From Bacteroidia bacterium (GTDB lineage: Bacteria; Bacteroidota; Bacteroidia; Bacteroidales; Prolixibacteraceae), in NCBI GenBank assembly GCA_026391655.1, contig JAPLDR010000026.1, positions 346-48,101 of the forward strand: DNA of 47,756 nucleotides, written 5' to 3'. Below, one piece after another: positions 19,400 through 27,859 of this stretch (within the stretch, counting starts at the first letter, position 1; the number at the start of each line of letters is the position of its first letter). Made by a program: the position numbers and the translations under genes. Under the pieces are notes generated by a model, which was not told the origin of the DNA, did no database searches, and worked only from the letters and a program-made list of their open reading frames with translations.

Positions 19400-19902
19400 T
19401 GGTGCATAAATGTGCTGAAAAGTGCAACTGACACAATTCCCCAAACTACGATTGAAAGGATCATATATGGAATAAAGTGATGGTTATGCCTGAAATATTT
19501 ATTCCCCAACAAGGCTCCGACAGGAATTGAAAGAATTATGGGTGACAATATCACCAGCCCCCACATACCATAGCGTCTTCGCATTTTAACAATCATTTTA
19601 TTCCTTTTCGTGAATTTTCTCGCATTGATCTGCTTAGTTTTTTGTCGCTTCACCCACATTTCGAACCTCACCTTGAACAAAACAGGGGTAAAACGATAAA
19701 CAACCGGCCACAATAGTTTTAACTCCTTGAAAAGAAACCCGAAAAAGAAATAGAAAAACAAAAATCCTAAAATTCCTCCTGCCTCGATGAAAAAAATTGT
19801 TTCCCATTCATTTAGCTTCATACCAAAAGAATAAGGGGTTGCCCAAAAGTATTTGATACTCGCAACCAGAAAAACACTTAACAATTTAAGTATGTACTCC
19901 AT
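19396..19902 (-). CDS. Integral membrane protein, unknown function
   Basis: 168 residues with about four hydrophobic segments: ILKLLSVFLVASIKYFW, GGILGFLFFYFFFGFLF, GLVILSPIILSIPVGALLG and FIPYMILSIVVWGIVSVALF. Between the second and third lies a very basic loop (RQKTKQINARKFTKRNKMIVKMRRRYG) that should face the cytoplasm. The segment YGMWGLVILSPIILSIPVGALLGNKYF resembles the core of small DedA/SNARE-type or 'small multidrug export' membrane proteins, but I would not assign one. It ends convergent to, and overlapping by 4 nt, the HEAT-like gene. Confidence 0.65.
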   Translation of the reverse strand: MEYILKLLSVFLVASIKYFWATPYSFGMKLNEWETIFFIEAGGILGFLFFYFFFGFLFKELKLLWPVVYRFTPVLFKVRFEMWVKRQKTKQINARKFTKRNKMIVKMRRRYGMWGLVILSPIILSIPVGALLGNKYFRHNHHFIPYMILSIVVWGIVSVALFSTFMHH

Positions 19903-20067
19903 ATCACATTGCTCTATTACAAAAATAGTGAGAATGTCGCTTTTTTAACAACCGTTTAGTTAAAAAACATTATCATTTTCTGACTCCACTGTTGCATTTT
20001 AAATTACTTTAGAAAAGAGCTTCCAATTATCTAAACAAAACCTTGGTTTCCTTTGTTCGGGTGTTAT

Positions 20068-20706
20068 ATGGAAATGAATAATACCTATATTAATTTGTTT
20101 TACGGTTTTATAGCAGTTATTTTACTTGCCGGTAGTTTTTGGGTCAAGCCGAAGACCAATGGCTGGTTGTTTTACATAGTGGCGATTGTAGGATTTTTAA
20201 TAGGAGGAGTATTTATTCATTCCTACTTTCTTGCCGGTTCTGCAGTATTGGCGGGCGCAGTGACCCTCTGTAAGTTTCGACAGCACATCGGAAAAAACAA
20301 ACCATTAGAGGTAATTTTAATTTCCGATCATGATGACTATTATCTCCACCATTTCCTTGAATATTACCGTACTGACATCGCAAAATTTTTTCCCGGATTC
20401 GACTTTAAGATTGAAGAGGAGTTTCTCGTAGCCTTAGTTTTGTCGAATATGGAAACTGTCGGACTGATAATTGCTGAGATTAAAAATGCAGAAACATTAA
20501 GAATTTGTGTCGACTATATGGTCCCAAAACATCGTCGATCACAACTTGCTAAAACCTTTTATCATTGCGAATTACGTTGCATCGATTTTTTAGGATACCG
20601 TAATTTATATATCGAACCACAAAGTAAAGCCCATAACGATTATTTGGAAAAAATCGGCTTCAGACTTGTTGACGGAAAATACCTTAACCAGTGTTTTGGG
20701 AAATGA
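20068..20706 (+). CDS. Membrane-anchored GNAT acetyltransferase-like protein (YgjV-type)
   Basis: 212 residues from ATG 20068. Two or three N-terminal transmembrane segments (INLFYGFIAVILLAGSFWV, GWLFYIVAIVGFLIGGVFIHSYFLAGSAVLAGAV) are followed by a soluble domain from about residue 80. That domain shows a degenerate GNAT pattern: VGLIIAEIKNAETLRICVDYMVPKHRRSQLAKTFY, with the last part in the acetyl-CoA loop position, and YLEKIGFRLVDGKY at the end. The same order, a YgjV-like membrane part plus this C-terminal domain, is familiar from other bacteria. Substrate unknown. It stands alone between long AT-rich gaps. Confidence 0.6.
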   Translation: MEMNNTYINLFYGFIAVILLAGSFWVKPKTNGWLFYIVAIVGFLIGGVFIHSYFLAGSAVLAGAVTLCKFRQHIGKNKPLEVILISDHDDYYLHHFLEYYRTDIAKFFPGFDFKIEEEFLVALVLSNMETVGLIIAEIKNAETLRICVDYMVPKHRRSQLAKTFYHCELRCIDFLGYRNLYIEPQSKAHNDYLEKIGFRLVDGKYLNQCFGK

Positions 20707-20934
20707 TATCTCTGGTTAACTGATTAAAATCCAGCTTAGAATTTAACTGCATTTAATTATTTTCTGATTTTAAATCATATGCTCTCCTGTAATATATTTC
20801 ACTAAAAAACTAATTTTATTATCGTTATTAATGTATGTTCTCAGTAAATTTGTGGAGTATAAAATGGTTGATAAAATAAGAATCAACTTTTCTGCATTTC
20901 AATCGTTTCTATCAGGTAATTAAAATATTGCGGC

Positions 20935-23574
20935 GTGAATATATTGATTCGCTTAATATTGAAGGCTTTAGATCGACAGAGTATTCGATTCATTCTGATG
21001 GGTTTTATAACTGGACTTAGTTGCCAGATATCAAACGGTCAGTCATTAAATGAATTACGAAAACTTTGGCAAAACAACAATTTTATATTTCTTACTGAAA
21101 AAGATAAAGATAAATTATTTTCGAGTGCAGATTTTTATAAATATGCCCTAACACTTGATGAAGAATTCACAGAATATTTAAAGGAGACATGGCACGACTA
21201 TTCCATTTTTGCCAGACTTTCTGATGAATACCTCAAGCGCCCCATTCAGCAACCGGTTTTTGATGATGCAGATCTTGTTATGAACCCTCCGGCAAATCTC
21301 CCATATTCGAAGGTGGTAGGTTTCAACAACAATAGAACTGGCCAGGTAAAACTGATTCCCAGGATAAGAAAACCGGAATCTCATGATTTTAATTCAGTTA
21401 ACGGACAGTTCAGGTTTTTCGGACAACCGATAAGTATTAGCTATGACAAGTTACTGGTGCTGTCGAAAATTAATTCAGTATCAGAAGATTCCATTTCGGA
21501 ATTTTGGAAATCATTCGCGCGGACGAACAGTAACCAATTGGTTGATCAACTAATGGACTATCGTGATTTGCTTGGCTTGGGTGACTGGGGTTATTTCCAG
21601 TTAGTAAAAGTAGCTTCAAATCATATTTTTCCTGATAATCCACTGAATGCCGATCTGTTGACATGGGCTTTAATGATTCGGTCAGGTTTTGATGTTCGGG
21701 TAGCATTCAATCAAAGTAGCATGACCATATTATTCCCATCTGAAAATACAATCTATTCCAGACAGTTTGTGGTAATTGATAAGAAGCGATTTTATCTCGA
21801 TCGCGAAATGAATAGTCAGTTGTTGGTAACCTACCAGAATCCATTTCCGGATAATGTTGGAATGATCGATCTGGAATTTCATAAAGCGCTTAATTTCAAT
21901 GGAAAATTAATGTCAAGAAAGATTTTGTATCATTGGAACAATAAAAATTACGAATTTACACTACGGTTTAATTCTGAAACTATCCAATTCTACAACGATT
22001 ATCCCGAAACCGACCCGGAAATCTATTTTGGAGCCCCGGTTTCATCAATTCTAAAAGAGGATTTATTGGGACAGTTTTTTCCCTTGTTGTCGAAGATGGA
22101 CAAGACCGAAGCGGCCGCTTTTTTACAACAGTTTGTGCAAAAGGAGTTTGATTATGTATCGGTAAATCAAAAAGATGGATTGGCTCCAAGCCGCTTTTCG
22201 GAGCAAATAATTGCGTCGAAATCGGGAGATGACAGAAGCAAGTCAGTTCTGTTCTCCTGGCTAGTAAGAATTTTACTCCGATCACCAGTTGTTGGTGTGC
22301 AGTTTCCGGGATGCTATTCTACTGCAATCTGTTTTGATGAGCCCTTAGATGGTGACTTTTTTTATTTTAATAGGGGAAAGTATTATATCACAGATCCAAC
22401 CTTTCTTAAAGCTCCGATTGGGGTAATGATGCCTGAATTTGCAGGACTAAGCCCTCAAATAATTGACCTCTCAAGCTCAGTTTCGCAACCCGGTAAAGCA
22501 ATCGAAATTTGGAAGCTGGCGTTAAAAATGGGCGCGCGACGAGGCGGCATAAGTCAGGATGTTATTTTTGATCGACGGGGAAAGTCTTTGATTGCTGGAT
22601 ATTTAACCTACAATTTGTCTTATTATCCTTTTGTTGCTTGCTTTTCGGAGGGGAACTCATTGCAGTGGATAAGGAAATTTGAAGGTGATGGAAAAGCTGT
22701 CGCATTTGCAATATCTAAACTAAGCGATGATGAGATCTATGTAGCTGGCTCGTTCAGTGGGATGATTGAAATGGACGGTGTCGCGCTTCAAAGCGGAATT
22801 AACAACGCTGATTTATTCATTGCCCAGTTAAATCAGAAGGGCGAATTGATTTGGATGAATAAGGCAGGGATCGATTCGACCGCACAAGATGAATCAATAA
22901 CTTATATGGTAAAATTTGATCGGTCGGGTGGAAATATTTCCACCCAATGGTCGAACGAAGATGAAAGAAACATAAAGACCGGTTTTGGTGAAACGAGCGA
23001 TAACAAGCTATGCTTTACTGGTTCCGGAAATTCTACCCCCGGAATGGTTCCCTTATCATGGACCGCAAATAAGTCTGATATTTCATCTGAAATTTATAAA
23101 GAATATAACTTGCTGATTGGTAACAAATGTCATCCAAAAGTGGCGGGAATTGTTGCCGTAATGAAACTTCTCCAAAAAACGGAGTCAGAAGTTACAGGTA
23201 TTCAGCTTCAAAGGTTAATAACACGGTACAACTCCTCATTCCCGATTAATAATCCATGGTTATTTAAGGCGATCGGACTGATTCAACAGCTCAAAAATGA
23301 GAATGGAATTCTTTCACTTCGGACTATAGGTGGTAAACCATTTATATTCAGCAATATGAAATTAGAGGATGGTGCAAGATTTAATCTCTCTGTTTTTGGC
23401 AACGGCGATCTTTCTATTGGCATAATTTCGGGATTCCAAATGCTGGTAAAGCAGGTAACACTGCCTTTGAATTGCCTTTTAATCGATTGTTCATCCGGGA
23501 ATATGATTCTTGATTACGATGTTGATCACACACTGAAAACAGTTTCCTTTGGAATAATACAATCACCAAAATGA
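20935..23574 (+). CDS. Large secreted protein with degenerate transglutaminase-like domain and beta-propeller repeats
   Basis: 879 residues from a GTG at 20935; the signal segment RFILMGFITGLSCQISNGQ is followed by the mature protein. Residues about 390-500 match the transglutaminase-like domain common in Bacteroidota exoproteins: FVQKEFDYVSV, then GDDRSKSVLFSWLVR (431-445), VVGVQFPGCYSTAICF (452-467) and YYITDPTFLKAPIGVMMP (483-500). In relatives I recall, the first motif contains Cys (CEDR) and the second His (GH). Here those positions read G and C. Residues 535-650 are SBBP-like propeller repeats (YVAGSFSGMIEMDGV, LFIAQLNQKGELIW). Probably periplasmic or surface. It precedes porV by 140-170 bp. 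Confidence 0.65.
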   Translation: MNILIRLILKALDRQSIRFILMGFITGLSCQISNGQSLNELRKLWQNNNFIFLTEKDKDKLFSSADFYKYALTLDEEFTEYLKETWHDYSIFARLSDEYLKRPIQQPVFDDADLVMNPPANLPYSKVVGFNNNRTGQVKLIPRIRKPESHDFNSVNGQFRFFGQPISISYDKLLVLSKINSVSEDSISEFWKSFARTNSNQLVDQLMDYRDLLGLGDWGYFQLVKVASNHIFPDNPLNADLLTWALMIRSGFDVRVAFNQSSMTILFPSENTIYSRQFVVIDKKRFYLDREMNSQLLVTYQNPFPDNVGMIDLEFHKALNFNGKLMSRKILYHWNNKNYEFTLRFNSETIQFYNDYPETDPEIYFGAPVSSILKEDLLGQFFPLLSKMDKTEAAAFLQQFVQKEFDYVSVNQKDGLAPSRFSEQIIASKSGDDRSKSVLFSWLVRILLRSPVVGVQFPGCYSTAICFDEPLDGDFFYFNRGKYYITDPTFLKAPIGVMMPEFAGLSPQIIDLSSSVSQPGKAIEIWKLALKMGARRGGISQDVIFDRRGKSLIAGYLTYNLSYYPFVACFSEGNSLQWIRKFEGDGKAVAFAISKLSDDEIYVAGSFSGMIEMDGVALQSGINNADLFIAQLNQKGELIWMNKAGIDSTAQDESITYMVKFDRSGGNISTQWSNEDERNIKTGFGETSDNKLCFTGSGNSTPGMVPLSWTANKSDISSEIYKEYNLLIGNKCHPKVAGIVAVMKLLQKTESEVTGIQLQRLITRYNSSFPINNPWLFKAIGLIQQLKNENGILSLRTIGGKPFIFSNMKLEDGARFNLSVFGNGDLSIGIISGFQMLVKQVTLPLNCLLIDCSSGNMILDYDVDHTLKTVSFGIIQSPK

Positions 23575-23695
23575 TCAGATATCTTCAATTAATAAACTTT
23601 ACTTCAGAAATGAATTCTTTTTTAGCTGGCGTAATTAACAGATTCCGCTGAAATAAATTTTATTTAAGGTCGTAAAAAAAATTAATCTTAAATTG

Positions 23696-23703
23696 TATCT
23701 TTA
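23696..23703 (+). promoter_or_regulatory. Possible -7 box for porV
   Basis: TATCTTTA, the same near-match to TAnnTTTG as before ppk1. No clear TTG lies about 20 bp upstream. It places transcription near 23710 and favours the ATG at 23745 over 23715. Confidence 0.25.
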
Positions 23704-23744
23704 ATCTCTGATAAATGAGAGTTTTAATTTATTCAATTTCTTAC

Positions 23745-24935
23745 ATGAACCGAGATCTTAAATTCAGGGTTATCCCACTGATTTTTTCGTTGTCATTGAG
23801 CTTAGTTGCTGTAGGTCAGTCGTTACCAACTGGTCAGGAAGTACGGTACAATCCGATTTCAACTGCGGTGCCCTTTCTAACTATCACCCCGGATTCCCGT
23901 CATGGTGCTATGGGTGATGTCGGAGTTGCCACTTCACCTGATGCCAATTCACAGTATCTGAACCCTTCGAAATATGCTTTCACTGACGGAAAATTTGGAT
24001 TTTCGCTTTCATATACGCCCTGGCTGCGCGAATTGGTTAATGATATCAACCTTGCTTATCTGTCAGGTTATTATCGGATCGATAATAATCAGGTGATCGG
24101 TTCCTCACTTCGTTATTTTTCGATGGGCGATATAACCCTCACGGGCCAGGATCAAACTAACATTGGAACAGTTAGCCCGAGTGAATTTGCTCTTGATTTC
24201 AGTTACTCGCGGAAGTTATCCGATAAGTTATCCGGAGGGGTGGCTTTAAGATACATTCGTTCCGATCTTTCAGGTGGTATTGGCGCAGAAGCTTATACTG
24301 CCGGCAACGCTTTTGCAACAGATGTCTCGTTCTACTATTTCAATCAATGGGGTGGTGAAGGGAGTTTAAAATCAATCGCAGCCGGTATCAATTTCTCAAA
24401 TATCGGATCGAAAATATCTTACGACCAGGGATCGAATAAAGAATTTTTGCCTGCGAATATGCGTTTGGGGACCACTTTTACAAAAGAATTCGATGATTAC
24501 AATACTTTCTCGATATCATTGGATTTAAATAAGTTGCTTGTCCCTACTCCCCAAAGTCAACTAATTTATGAGGCTGATGGAAGTATAATCGTTCTTCCCG
24601 ACAATACCACAAATAAATCGGTGATTAGTTCCATTTTTGGTTCTTTTACTGATGCTCCCGGAGGTTTTAAGGAAGAACTACAGGAGTTTACGGTCTCAAC
24701 TGGTTTGGAATATTGGTATAATAAGCAATTTGCTTTGAGAGCGGGTTATTTTCATGAGGCTCAAAATAAAGGAAACCGGAAATTCTTTACGGCAGGAGTT
24801 GGGGTAAAAATGAATATTGCGGCGATAGATTTTTCATATGTTATTCCTGTTCAGAGAAATAACCCTCTTGCAAATACAATCAGGTTTACGTTGTTGTTTG
24901 ATGTCGATTCGTTCAGCAAGAAAAAGGATCAATAG
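23745..24935 (+). CDS. porV: Type IX secretion outer-membrane protein PorV (LptO)
   Basis: 396 residues from ATG 23745 with signal peptide MNRDLKFRVIPLIFSLSLSLVAVGQ. The mature N-terminus AVPFLTITPDSRHGAMGDVGVATSPDANSQYLNPSKYAF is the PorV signature. The remainder is a FadL-like 14-strand barrel pattern ending in NTIRFTLLFDVDSF. PorV shuttles T9SS cargo from the Sov/SprA translocon to the PorU sortase at the outer membrane. PorU, often adjacent, is not here. The large transglutaminase-like exoprotein lies just upstream instead. An ATG at 23715 is also possible but would add a non-typical extension. Confidence 0.93.
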   Translation: MNRDLKFRVIPLIFSLSLSLVAVGQSLPTGQEVRYNPISTAVPFLTITPDSRHGAMGDVGVATSPDANSQYLNPSKYAFTDGKFGFSLSYTPWLRELVNDINLAYLSGYYRIDNNQVIGSSLRYFSMGDITLTGQDQTNIGTVSPSEFALDFSYSRKLSDKLSGGVALRYIRSDLSGGIGAEAYTAGNAFATDVSFYYFNQWGGEGSLKSIAAGINFSNIGSKISYDQGSNKEFLPANMRLGTTFTKEFDDYNTFSISLDLNKLLVPTPQSQLIYEADGSIIVLPDNTTNKSVISSIFGSFTDAPGGFKEELQEFTVSTGLEYWYNKQFALRAGYFHEAQNKGNRKFFTAGVGVKMNIAAIDFSYVIPVQRNNPLANTIRFTLLFDVDSFSKKKDQ

Positions 24936-24982
24936 CGAATTGGCGAAAGGGCGATGGGCAAGCTAGCTTTAACTTTTATCCT

Positions 24983-25822
24983 TTAATCTTTTCCCCTTGT
25001 GATATTTGCTCTTTCAATAATAAGGAACGTGGTTTTAATTAGACCGTAAAGTACAACTAAAGTAAAAATGATTGCTGCACCCGAAGGGATGTCGTAGGTG
25101 TATGAAAAGGTCAGTCCTGCTACCGAGCCCAAAAATCCGAAACCAATCGAGTAGAGTATCATAAAGTCAAACCTTTTGGTGAAAAGATTCGCAATCGCCT
25201 GTGGAATAGTGAGCAGCGACATCACTAGTATGATTCCTACCACTCTGATATTCAATACAATAGTTAGTGCCACAAGACTGATCAACAGTGCATTGAAAAG
25301 CCGGACAGGGGCATTGTTGGTCAGCGCAAACTCTTCATCAAACGAAACAAAGATAATCATCCGATAGAAGATCAGAAAGAAGCCAATGACAAAAACAGCC
25401 AGTAAAAACAGATAGACCAGATCACCTTTCGAAACGGTGAGAATGTTTCCAAATAAATAGCTCATCAGATTAGGGGCGTAACCCGGAGTTAAAAAGATAA
25501 AGATCACCCCTAATGCCATCCCCAAAGACCAAAGCATAGCAATGGCTGAATCTTCGCGCAAATCGGCTTTTTTCGTAAAAAACTCAATTCCAAGCGCTGA
25601 TAGGATCCCAAAAGCTACGGCACCAAGTATTGGATCGAATCCAAAATAGTAGCCCATTCCGATACCGCCGAATGAGGCATGTGTAATTCCTCCGCTAATA
25701 AAAACAATTCGGCGTGATACAATATAAGTACCTATTATTCCACATGTTACACTTGCAATGAAAGCAGCAATAAATGCATTTCTGAAGAATCCGAAGTTGA
25801 ATAAAGCAATAAGGTTTTCCAT
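24983..25822 (-). CDS. Zinc/manganese ABC transporter permease
   Basis: 279 residues with about eight transmembrane helices, typical of the ZnuB/MntB ABC-3 family: RNAFIAAFIASVTCGIIGTYIV, RRIVFISGGITHASFGGIGMGYYFG and the conserved VVGIILVMSLLTIPQAIANLF. It forms the channel for metal brought by the binding protein. The start ATG overlaps the ATPase stop by one base (TGATG), so translation is coupled. The gene is last in a three-gene operon and converges on porV. Zn or Mn cannot be told from the permease alone. Confidence 0.93.
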   Translation of the reverse strand: MENLIALFNFGFFRNAFIAAFIASVTCGIIGTYIVSRRIVFISGGITHASFGGIGMGYYFGFDPILGAVAFGILSALGIEFFTKKADLREDSAIAMLWSLGMALGVIFIFLTPGYAPNLMSYLFGNILTVSKGDLVYLFLLAVFVIGFFLIFYRMIIFVSFDEEFALTNNAPVRLFNALLISLVALTIVLNIRVVGIILVMSLLTIPQAIANLFTKRFDFMILYSIGFGFLGSVAGLTFSYTYDIPSGAAIIFTLVVLYGLIKTTFLIIERANITRGKD

Positions 25823-26577
25823 CAGTATTTGTGGTTATATAAAACGGTATGAGGAATTTCACCATGAGAGATGATCTGGATCGGGCATTCGTACGATTTG
25901 AGTAACTCTGGAGTTACTTTATTACCCGAATGGTAATGCAATGAACTGTTTACACAGGCATAGGATTTGACATAGGTCGAGATCGTCCCCAGATCGTGCG
26001 AAACCAACAAAATGGCCAGTTTGTCATTTAAAATCTTCAGTTTTTCGTACAACTCGCGCTCAAACCGATTGTCGACATAGGTATTGGGCTCATCAAGGAT
26101 CAACAATTTTGGGTTGTTTACCAACGCACGGCACAAAAGCGCCCGTTGGATTTGTCCTCCCGAGAGCTCACCAATCGCTTTCATGCGAATACCCGAAATT
26201 CCCATTTCCGACATCAGATTATTTGCCCGCTCATTCTCTTCACTACTGTAACGCCCGGAAAGTCGTTTGCGCGACATCAATCCCGACCGGACAACATCGA
26301 AAACAGTTATCGGAAATTTTCGATCAATGTTATTGATTTGTGGAAGATAACCAATCCGATGCGTGTTTCCTTCCGTCATGGATTCGTCATAGACAATTTC
26401 GCCTGAAATTGGAGGTATTAAGCCGAGCAAAGCTTTTAACAGCGTAGTCTTTCCCCCTCCGTTAGGTCCTATTACGCCGATGAAATCATATTGTTGGATC
26501 GAGAGATTCACTTCCCTTAAAACGATGTTTTGGCCGTAACCAGCTGACAAATTGCGTATTTCGACTAATGAGTTCAT
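25822..26577 (-). CDS. Zinc/manganese ABC transporter ATP-binding protein
   Basis: 251 residues. Walker A GPNGGGKTTLLKA, signature LSGGQIQRALLCRALVNNPKLLILDEPNTYVD with the Walker B included, and the H-loop in LLVSHDLGTI are all intact. The C-terminal 40 residues hold His and Cys (VNSSLHYHSGNK, ECPIQIISHGEIPH), as in many metal-importer ATPases. It powers uptake through the permease encoded immediately downstream; the binding protein lies 22 bp upstream in the operon. Confidence 0.94.
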   Translation of the reverse strand: MNSLVEIRNLSAGYGQNIVLREVNLSIQQYDFIGVIGPNGGGKTTLLKALLGLIPPISGEIVYDESMTEGNTHRIGYLPQINNIDRKFPITVFDVVRSGLMSRKRLSGRYSSEENERANNLMSEMGISGIRMKAIGELSGGQIQRALLCRALVNNPKLLILDEPNTYVDNRFERELYEKLKILNDKLAILLVSHDLGTISTYVKSYACVNSSLHYHSGNKVTPELLKSYECPIQIISHGEIPHTVLYNHKY

Positions 26578-26599
26578 GTCTGAATAATTTGTTGCAAGT

Positions 26600-27469
26600 T
26601 TATTGGGGGGTAGTTGATAATTTTTCGGCTATCATGATCATCTGTTCCGGCCAGTTGTAGTCGAGCGGATCGATCTGAATGATTTTACTGCCGGTCTCTT
26701 TGGCAATGATCTCAGCGTTTTCTTTGTCAAACTCTTTCTGAATCAATACAAATTTGATATTTTCAGATTTGGCGGTCTCAATAATAGTTTTCAGGTGCCT
26801 CGGAGAAGGAACTTTGCCTTCGAATTCAATTGATAGTTGCTCAAGTCCGTAGTCACGAGCAAAATAGCCTAATGCAGGATGGAAAATAATAAATTTTTTC
26901 GATGATGCATTTGAAAGTAGCCTTGTCACAGTCGAATCGACTTTTTCAATCTCAGTCATAAGGCTTTTAAGATTTTTCCGATAAGTATCACCGTTTGCAG
27001 GATTGATTTGCATCATACCTTCAAAAATATTTTGGGCTATCAGTCGGGCAGTTTTCGGTGACGACCAGATGTGAGGATCAACGCCATGTAAATGAGCGTG
27101 GTCTTCGTGCGATCCTTCATCCTTTATTAAATCGATCTTTTTTGAGATCACAAAAACCGGAAGATTCGGATTGGTGGATTTGAAATTCTCCAGCCAGGTT
27201 TGTTCAAATCCGAGGTATCCGATTGAAAAATAAGCGCTTGCTTCACCAAGCATCATCATCTGTTTTGGGGTGGGAGAATAGGTTTCGGGACCTGCTCCAG
27301 GTGGTACGGTAACTTCAACCTTGTAGATATCCCCTGCAATTTTATCGGTAAAATACTTTAAGGGCAATATGCTAACAAACAATATTTTATTTTTTGGTTT
27401 TTGAGCTCCTGAAAAACAGCCCAAAAGCAATATTCCAATCAGTAACGACGGTAATAAAAACCTTTTCAT
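26600..27469 (-). CDS. Zinc/manganese ABC transporter substrate-binding lipoprotein
   Basis: 289 residues. MKRFLLPSLLIGILLLGC is a lipoprotein signal with the lipobox Cys at residue 18. The protein has the cluster A-I pattern: VSILPLKYFTDKIAGD, PPGAGPETYSPTPKQMMML, and the metal-binding His in DEGSHEDHAHLHGVDPHIW and FHPALGYFARDYGL. The short His-rich loop HEDHAHLH favours zinc over manganese but does not prove it. It is first in the operon with the ATPase and permease. I saw no convincing Zur or Fur palindrome in the 135-bp leader. Confidence 0.92.
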   Translation of the reverse strand: MKRFLLPSLLIGILLLGCFSGAQKPKNKILFVSILPLKYFTDKIAGDIYKVEVTVPPGAGPETYSPTPKQMMMLGEASAYFSIGYLGFEQTWLENFKSTNPNLPVFVISKKIDLIKDEGSHEDHAHLHGVDPHIWSSPKTARLIAQNIFEGMMQINPANGDTYRKNLKSLMTEIEKVDSTVTRLLSNASSKKFIIFHPALGYFARDYGLEQLSIEFEGKVPSPRHLKTIIETAKSENIKFVLIQKEFDKENAEIIAKETGSKIIQIDPLDYNWPEQMIMIAEKLSTTPQ

Positions 27470-27604
27470 TTTTCGTTTTCATGCGTTAATAATATGTTTT
27501 TTAAAGGTCGCATGGAATTAACTCCATTTCATTTCGTTGATCTTCGATTCGCATGAAGTTTATTATCATTTAAATAGGTGATTTATCAATCATGCTCATT
27601 TCAA

Positions 27605-27859
27605 TTATTTTTTGGGCGGTACCGGATCATAGCCGTGTGTTCCCCAGGGATGACATTTAAATATCCGTCTTGTTGCCAGATAGATACCTTTAATTGGCCC
27701 ATGGATTTTTAGAGCCTCCACTGCATATTCCGAACAACTTGGGATATGCCGGCACGAAGCTGGTGTCATTGGTGAGATGGCATATTTGTAAAAATATACC
27801 GGCAATAATAATAGTCTGATTAAAAACGATCTGATCCAACTACCAACCTTTATAAGCAT
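27605..27859 (-). CDS. yidD: Membrane protein insertion efficiency factor YidD
   Basis: 84 residues, typical YidD length. [37 protein letters not shown] carries the family pattern with its Cys cluster, and [17 protein letters not shown] the second hallmark. YidD helps YidC insert inner-membrane proteins; it is an amphipathic membrane-associated protein. Its ATG directly follows the stop codon of the efflux adaptor gene (TAAATG), so the two are cotranscribed. yidC, rnpA and rpmH, its usual neighbours, are not here. Confidence 0.95.
   Translation of the reverse strand: MLIKVGSWIRSFLIRLLLLPVYFYKYAISPMTPASCRHIPSCSEYAVEALKIHGPIKGIYLATRRIFKCHPWGTHGYDPVPPKK

Noticed and set aside
27470-27604. Zur/Fur box before the metal ABC operon
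   Set aside because: No convincing inverted repeat was found in the leader.
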